A DNA stretch of 64,000 nucleotides from the NCBI RefSeq assembly GCF_004340465.1, contig NZ_SLVV01000004.1:248001-312000 (forward strand). Direction: 5' to 3'. The notes beneath the pieces were generated by a model, which saw only the letters and a list, made by a program, of their open reading frames with translations, was not told where the DNA came from and did not search any database. The position numbers and the translations under genes were made by a program. This DNA comes from Mesobacillus foraminis (GTDB lineage: Bacteria > Bacillota > Bacilli > Bacillales > Cytobacillaceae). Of the stretch, positions 59,638-64,000 are shown in pieces. The stretch's first letter is position 1, and the number at the start of each line of letters is the position of its first letter.

Positions 59638-61393
59638 TTTCGAGTTCCTCCTTTGACAACTGAGAGTAGGCGATTTCCTGGTAAACGCCACAGTTCAGCA
59701 TGAGCTCGTCATGCGTACCTATTCCGGCGATTTTGCCTTCGTCAAGCACAATAATGCGGTCCGCATCCTTAATGGTGCCAATCCGCTGGGCAACAATCAG
59801 TTTCGTCGCTTCTTTTATTTCTTTTTTAATCAGGGACCGCAGTACTCGATCTGTCCTATAATCAAGCGCAGAAAATGAATCATCAAACAGATAAATTTCT
59901 GGATTTTTATAGATAGCACGTGCGATAGACAGCCTTTGCTTCTGTCCGCCGGATAAATTGGTGCCGCCCTGGGCTATGCTTCCCTCATACTGACCTTCCA
60001 TCTTTTCAATAAATTCAGTGCCCTGTGCTATTTCTACCGCCTTCCTGATGGCCGTTTCATTTTTTGAGTTCTCCCCAATATCCCCATAGGCCACATTTGA
60101 AGAAACGGTACCGCTGAACAATATTGCTTTTTGCGATACATACCCAAGCTTGTTGTGGAGTGCCTCCTGGGTGTAATTTTTCACGTTGACCCCGTCAACG
60201 AGAACTTCCCCTTCTGTTGCATCATAGAATCGTGGAATCAGGTTGATCAGAGTGCTTTTCCCGCTTCCGGTTGAGCCGATAAAGGCCACCGTCTCCCCCT
60301 TATGCGCAGTAAAGCTGATATTATGAAGGATGTATTCACTTGCATCTGGATATTTAAAGCTGACATTACGGAATTCTACTTCCCCGGCAAGCCCTATTTC
60401 TCCTTCGGCCAAACCGCCATCGTCTATCTTTGTTTTGGTATCCAGCACCTCGTTAATCCGTTTAGCGGAAACGGAAGCCCGCGGGAGCATGATAAATACA
60501 ATGGACAGCATCATAAAGGCCATAATGACCTGCATTGCATAGGAGGAGAATACAACCATATCCGAGAACAAGGTAAGTTTATCGGGTGCAGCCGCATCAT
60601 TAATCAGGAAGGCCCCAATCCAGTAGATTGCGAGACTGATTCCCGACATAATAAGGCCCATGGTCGGCATCATGATCGCCATTGTCCGGTTGGTAAATAG
60701 ATTGGTCTTTGTAAGGTCGTTGTTCGCCTTTTCAAATTTTTCTTCTTGATACCTTTCCGCATTGTAGGCATGGACCACTCGAATGCCTGTAAGGTTTTCC
60801 CTTGTCACGATATTCAGGTTATCCGTCAGGCTTTGAATCATCTTGAATTTCGGCAGCGCCACAAAAATAATGATCGAGAGCATGAGGATCAGGAAGCCTA
60901 CGGCAAAACCCGTTGCTGCAGTCCATTGCCAGCTTTTCCCCATAATTTTAAAAATCGCCCAGATTGCGAGAATCGGAGCTTTTACAATCGCCTGAAGACC
61001 CATTGCAATAAGCAGCTGGATTTGCGTAATATCATTCGTCGAGCGTGTAATCAAACTGGAAGTGGAGAAACCATTGATTTCCTCCATCGAAAAACTCATC
61101 GTCTTGTCAAACACCATTCCACGCAGGCGTACTGAAAACCCCGCAGCAACTTTCGCAGCAAAAAAGCCAACCAGCATGGCAGCCGCCATGCTTCCAATGG
61201 CACATAAAATCATATAGATGCCCTGCAGGAGAACATCGCTCATCCTGCTTCCTTCTGTCTGGACAAGCATCGTAATTTCATGCATATAATCAGGAAGCTT
61301 TAAGTCAAGCCACACCTGTGTCACGATGAACACCAGACTGCAAAGAACCAGCAGCCATTCCTTTTTCTCAAAATATTTAAAAATTCTCAGCAT
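59630..61393 (-). CDS. ABC exporter half-transporter, degenerate-site subunit
   Basis: A 587-residue ABC half-exporter: six transmembrane helices (about 15-310) and an NBD with Walker A at 373-380 (G-S-T-G-S-G-K-S) and a normal signature L-S-G-G-Q (480-484). The catalytic Glu after Walker B is Asp (Asp505 in F-D-D-S-F), and the switch His is Gln (Gln536 in V-A-Q-R-I). These changes mark the non-hydrolysing site, completed by the partner's altered signature. The pair is regulated by the MarR gene upstream, with an operator at 61430-61448. Probable drug efflux. Confidence 0.9.
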   Translation of the reverse strand: MLRIFKYFEKKEWLLVLCSLVFIVTQVWLDLKLPDYMHEITMLVQTEGSRMSDVLLQGIYMILCAIGSMAAAMLVGFFAAKVAAGFSVRLRGMVFDKTMSFSMEEINGFSTSSLITRSTNDITQIQLLIAMGLQAIVKAPILAIWAIFKIMGKSWQWTAATGFAVGFLILMLSIIIFVALPKFKMIQSLTDNLNIVTRENLTGIRVVHAYNAERYQEEKFEKANNDLTKTNLFTNRTMAIMMPTMGLIMSGISLAIYWIGAFLINDAAAPDKLTLFSDMVVFSSYAMQVIMAFMMLSIVFIMLPRASVSAKRINEVLDTKTKIDDGGLAEGEIGLAGEVEFRNVSFKYPDASEYILHNISFTAHKGETVAFIGSTGSGKSTLINLIPRFYDATEGEVLVDGVNVKNYTQEALHNKLGYVSQKAILFSGTVSSNVAYGDIGENSKNETAIRKAVEIAQGTEFIEKMEGQYEGSIAQGGTNLSGGQKQRLSIARAIYKNPEIYLFDDSFSALDYRTDRVLRSLIKKEIKEATKLIVAQRIGTIKDADRIIVLDEGKIAGIGTHDELMLNCGVYQEIAYSQLSKEELEIG

Positions 61394-61429
61394 GTATAAA
61401 CTCCTCCCCCTCCAAATACCTTCCCCTCT

Positions 61430-61448
61430 ATCTAACAGTGTTAGATAA
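61430..61448. promoter_or_regulatory. MarR operator upstream of the ABC genes
   Basis: TATCTAACA-G-TGTTAGATA is a perfect 19-base palindrome between the MarR stop and the ABC start. A near-identical copy lies upstream of marR (61938-61956). This strongly suggests both are binding sites for the MarR protein encoded between them. Confidence 0.8.
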
Positions 61449-61490
61449 TTGAGTAAATCGATCTATACCACTGTCAAGCCTGCTAATAGA

Positions 61491-61916
61491 TTATTCTTCT
61501 TCCTTGGAGAATTCTGTAATCCGTTTGATAATCCGCACGAATTCCTGTGCATCATGTTCTCCTAGGTTCCTCAATGTCTGCTCAATCATGGCCATTGCTT
61601 CTTCATGTTCTTCCATCATAAAGTTTTTGCCATCCTCGGTAATCGTAACAATCACAATACGTTTATCGCTAGTATCCCTGCTCCGTTCGATGAACCCCTT
61701 TTTGGACAGACTGTTCAGGGCTGAAGCTACACGAGGAGTGCTAAGGTACAGCTTGTCACTAAGTTCACCTGATGTTACACCGTCTCTTTCAAAAGTTAAA
61801 TATCCTAATATTCTTCTTTCACCATGAGAAAGATCATCTACCTTCTTCTGGAACTGCATTTTAGGTGCATTTGTCATGCAGCGGAAAAATTCATTGGCCA
61901 GCTCCTTATATTCCAT
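61491..61916 (-). CDS. MarR-family transcriptional repressor
   Basis: A 141-residue regulator with the MarR winged helix: L-S-H-G-E-R-R-I-L-G-Y-L, V-T-S-G-E-L-S-D-K-L-Y-L-S-T-P-R-V-A-S, and the wing D-T-S-D-K-R-I-V-I-V-T. Flanking helices form the dimer. It lies first in the order marR - ABC - ABC, all on the minus strand. Matching palindromes at 61430 and 61938 show how it would repress both itself and the exporter, with a drug as inducer. Ribosome binding site AAGGAG. Confidence 0.88.
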   Translation of the reverse strand: MEYKELANEFFRCMTNAPKMQFQKKVDDLSHGERRILGYLTFERDGVTSGELSDKLYLSTPRVASALNSLSKKGFIERSRDTSDKRIVIVTITEDGKNFMMEEHEEAMAMIEQTLRNLGEHDAQEFVRIIKRITEFSKEEE

Positions 61917-61937
61917 ACCAAACTCCTTCCAAAAAAG

Positions 61938-61956
61938 TATCTAACACTATTAGATA
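61938..61956. promoter_or_regulatory. MarR operator upstream of marR
   Basis: TATCTAACA-C-TATTAGATA, a palindrome with one mismatch, about 20 bases before the marR start. It shares 17 of 19 bases with the operator at 61430-61448. Confidence 0.8.
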
Positions 61957-62330
61957 ATATTACGGCTGGTTTGTCAAGAAGGGTAAAATAGCAAGATCTG
62001 TGCTGTATCCTTCTAATAAATAGAGGGGCTAAGTTCCCAACCAAAAATTTGAGCAGCTACATGGACAGAGGCATATTCTAATAAGGAAGGTTCCCCCTAA
62101 AGAAGAATTTTTTCTTATCATGACACTTCACCTGTTCTTTCCCAACAAATGCTTGATAATCTCAAAAAGATAATAAAAACTCATTCTATAGGATTACGTT
62201 TCATATTGCTTTTTCTAAATCCAAAGGATAGCCAGGTTCCTCCTGATGAAAATGTTGAATGCCAAGTGCCTCCTTGTTATTCTTGACAACATCAGCAGCT
62301 TCACTTCAGGATTTTCATTAAGGATCCAAA
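61957..62330. other. Intergenic region
   Basis: About 375 AT-rich bases upstream of marR. No gene, RNA or repeat recognised. Confidence 0.4.
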
Positions 62331-62360
62331 TAAAAAAACAACCGCCCATATTGAGCGGCC
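62331..62360 (-). terminator. Terminator of the cysteine-rich small protein gene
   Basis: CCGC and GCGG arms around a CA-rich loop (with GGGC as an alternative arm), followed on the minus strand by TTGTTTTTTT, about 35 bases past the stop. Confidence 0.55.
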
Positions 62361-62392
62361 ATTAGTTTATCCTCTACTGGCAAAGAGCCCGA

Positions 62393-62710
62393 TTAATCAC
62401 ACAATCCCCATTTGCCACAATTCCCGCATTGCAAGATTGAGAGCCTTCTCTCGTCTCCTTCATAATTTTCGGGATCCACTGCGATTTCCTCGGGAATCTG
62501 AACTTCCCAGCAATACATTGCGTAATTTATATAGTCATCAATTTTTTCATCAATACAATGACATTCAATACAGCCATTATGCTCAAAAACAGAATCTGGC
62601 AATCCAGAAGTAAACTCGTGTACATTCATTTTGATGTAATCGATTTCATGATTGGATGGGGCCGTCATTGCAGATGCATATGCAATGGTGAAATCTTCTC
62701 TCCTCAGCAT
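62393..62710 (-). CDS. Hypothetical cysteine-rich protein (putative metal-binding)
   Basis: A 105-residue protein with two cysteine clusters: C-I-E-C-H-C in the middle and C-G-N-C-G-K-W-G-L-C at the end. The C-x2-C pairs could hold zinc or another metal. The start at 62710 follows GAGAGGAG; the upstream ATG at 62755 lacks a site. Codon use and the cysteine pattern suggest a genuine cytoplasmic protein. No family recognised. Confidence 0.6.
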   Translation of the reverse strand: MLRREDFTIAYASAMTAPSNHEIDYIKMNVHEFTSGLPDSVFEHNGCIECHCIDEKIDDYINYAMYCWEVQIPEEIAVDPENYEGDERRLSILQCGNCGKWGLCD

Positions 62711-62905
62711 TATGTGTCTCCTCTCTATAACCTTTCCAATAGTATAAATCCCCATAAATTACCCGCATACACTCTTTTATGGTCATTAATTTCACATTTA
62801 TTCCCGTGCCTTGGAGATTTTCTCCTCTTCTTACATACATAATCATGCGACACCCGTCTTATTCACTTAGTTTTCATACCACCTTAAAAACGTTAGCCTC
62901 TCATT
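62711..62905. other. Spacer
   Basis: Promoter region of the cysteine-rich gene. Two short overlapping frames (62558-62842 and 62646-62846) are shadows without sites. Confidence 0.35.
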
Positions 62906-62945
62906 GTGTCCCTGCATGATTTTCCTCATCATGCAGCAGGAACAC
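62906..62945. repeat. Long inverted repeat without an assigned gene
   Basis: GTGT-CCCTGCATGAT and ATCATGCAG-(CA)GG-AACAC pair over about 15 bases with a two-base bulge and a seven-base loop. On the plus strand it is followed by AAAGACTTTTTAT. It resembles a terminator, but no gene ends nearby on that strand. Confidence 0.5.
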
Positions 62946-63151
62946 AAAGACTTTTTATACTGAACCTAATGACATGTGTATCGGCCCATTCTTTGTTCAT
63001 TCAATTACCTTCATGAACGTGGTTAGACATCCTTTAATGGATAATTTATACATTCGTCGCATTGGGCGAAAAGCCCTACAATCAAGGAAGCTAAAGGCAC
63101 TCCTTTTAACCGAAGAACAGCGGTAACCAATAAAATCTAGCCTAAAAATTA
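62946..63151. other. Intergenic region
   Basis: About 200 bases without recognised features. Confidence 0.35.
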
Positions 63152-63195
63152 AAAAAAGTGCGTTAATCCAGATTAAACGGATTAACGCACTTTTT
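63152..63195 (-). terminator. Terminator of the TerC-family gene
   Basis: AAAGTGCGTTAATCC pairs perfectly with GGATTAACGCACTTT around a nine-base loop and is flanked by T-runs. It lies about 20 bases past the stop. Confidence 0.85.
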
Positions 63196-63215
63196 ACATC
63201 TGCAGGTGACGGAAA

Positions 63216-63992
63216 TCAACCTTTCCCTTTTTCCGCAGCCTTATTATTGCTAGGTGCAAACCAGCCAAGCAGGGCGATTGCAACTAACACTCCATAGAAG
63301 ACCACGGTCCAGCCAGTACTGTGTGGGAAATGATGGTCCAAGATCCCAATATCTTCATGGGCAAGAGTGATGACAACCAGTTTAACACCGACCCAAGCGA
63401 CAATCGCGTAGGCGGTTGTTTCAAGTGCAGGACGTTTATCGAGCAACTGTACAAACCAGGTAGCCGCATATTTAATTAAAATCAGGCCGGCAATTCCTCC
63501 AAGAAGGATAACTAGAAATTGTCCTCCATCCATGCCGCCGAAATGACCAAGCGGGGAATCTGGAAGACCCAGTGCCAGGGCGACCGCTGCAAGGATCGAG
63601 TCGATCGCAAACGCGAGGTCAGCTAACGCAATCTTCCCGACTGTCGGCCAGAAGCCTTTCCCCGCAGCCTCCTTCTCGTCATCTTTATGGATATTCTTAT
63701 TTTCTTTCCCAAAACGTGCCTGAATCACATGCTTTAAACCCAGGTAAAGCAGATAAGCTGCCCCAATTGCCTGTATTTGCCAGACATTTGCAATAAAAGA
63801 AATCGCAAAAAGTGCACCAAACCGAAAAACAAAGGCCATAAGGATCCCGTAGTTTATCGCCCTTTTTTTCTGATCTTCAGGCAAATGCTTGGCAATTACA
63901 GCTAATACAAGGGCATTATCCGCAGATAGCAAACCTTCTAATCCAATTAAAATTAACAATGCCCAAGCGTATTCAAGCCATATTGAATCCAT
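63216..63992 (-). CDS. TerC-family integral membrane protein (YkoY/YceF-like)
   Basis: A 258-residue membrane protein with about seven transmembrane segments. The family acidic positions lie in the membrane: G-L-E-G-L-L-S-A-D-N-A-L-V near residue 18 and A-D-L-A-F-A-I-D-S-I-L-A near 125. TerC homologues in bacilli (MeeF/MeeY, formerly YceF/YkoY) export Mn2+ and support metalation of secreted proteins. A histidine- and charge-rich loop (about 95-110) separates the halves. The start ATG at 63992 has GAGGTGG right before it. The upstream region, where a yybP-ykoY manganese riboswitch would be expected, lies outside the window. Confidence 0.83.
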   Translation of the reverse strand: MDSIWLEYAWALLILIGLEGLLSADNALVLAVIAKHLPEDQKKRAINYGILMAFVFRFGALFAISFIANVWQIQAIGAAYLLYLGLKHVIQARFGKENKNIHKDDEKEAAGKGFWPTVGKIALADLAFAIDSILAAVALALGLPDSPLGHFGGMDGGQFLVILLGGIAGLILIKYAATWFVQLLDKRPALETTAYAIVAWVGVKLVVITLAHEDIGILDHHFPHSTGWTVVFYGVLVAIALLGWFAPSNNKAAEKGKG

Positions 63993-64000
63993 CCACCTCT

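Overview
The window looks like chromosomal DNA of a low-GC, endospore-former-type member of Bacillaceae (Bacillus, Cytobacillus, Mesobacillus or a relative). The reasons are AGGAGG-type ribosome binding sites with frequent TTG and GTG starts, B. subtilis-type class B RNase P RNA and large SRP RNA, a BmrR/Bmr-type pair, SigB-like promoters, CcpA (cre) and PhoP-like sites, and many short monocistronic genes each closed by a strong intrinsic terminator. Most genes lie on the minus strand. No prophage, insertion sequence, tRNA, rRNA operon or CRISPR array was seen.

Layout. 1-1.1 kb holds decaying genes. 1.5-3.7 kb is a MerR-family regulator and an MFS multidrug pump behind a promoter with a 19-bp spacer. 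4-6.1 kb has small genes (one YolD-like) and a gene-poor stretch. 6.1-11 kb carries a glycosyltransferase, a PAP2 phosphatase, an orphan PstS with a Pho-box-like promoter, nested tandem repeats, a GyrI-like protein and signal peptidase I. 11-15.5 kb has small membrane proteins, lipoproteins, HU and a Nudix hydrolase. 15.5-26.5 kb contains a class B penicillin-binding protein, an SMP-30 protein, an oxidoreductase, a DUF2935 protein and an ECF sigma/anti-sigma pair. 26.7-27.4 kb carries rnpB followed directly by the SRP RNA gene.

27.5-43 kb is a series of mostly single genes: CDF transporter, HAD phosphatases, stress proteins, transglutaminase-like protein, CPBP protease, short-chain dehydrogenases, a LacI regulator, a ferritin-like/cupin fusion and a pentapeptide-repeat protein. 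It also has two broken genes (GrpB, YciI). 42.5-45.6 kb pairs an atypical carbamoyltransferase homologue with a divergent secreted GH5 cellulase under a cre site, followed by an interspersed repeat. 45.6-49.3 kb has a stress-type dehydrogenase with a SigB-like promoter, a TRIC-type channel and a divergent VOC/TetR pair.

49.5-56.1 kb is the most coherent system: an RpiR regulator, a PTS IIABC, a GH38 glycosidase and glycerate kinase, which together make a mannosylglycerate uptake and breakdown operon. 57.8-61.9 kb is a heterodimeric ABC exporter with a MarR regulator and two matching palindromic operators. The window ends with a TerC-family membrane protein. I did not find a clearly unprecedented system. 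The best leads are the atypical carbamoyltransferase, the nested repeats, the rnpB-SRP RNA tandem, the mannosylglycerate operon and several gene remnants.
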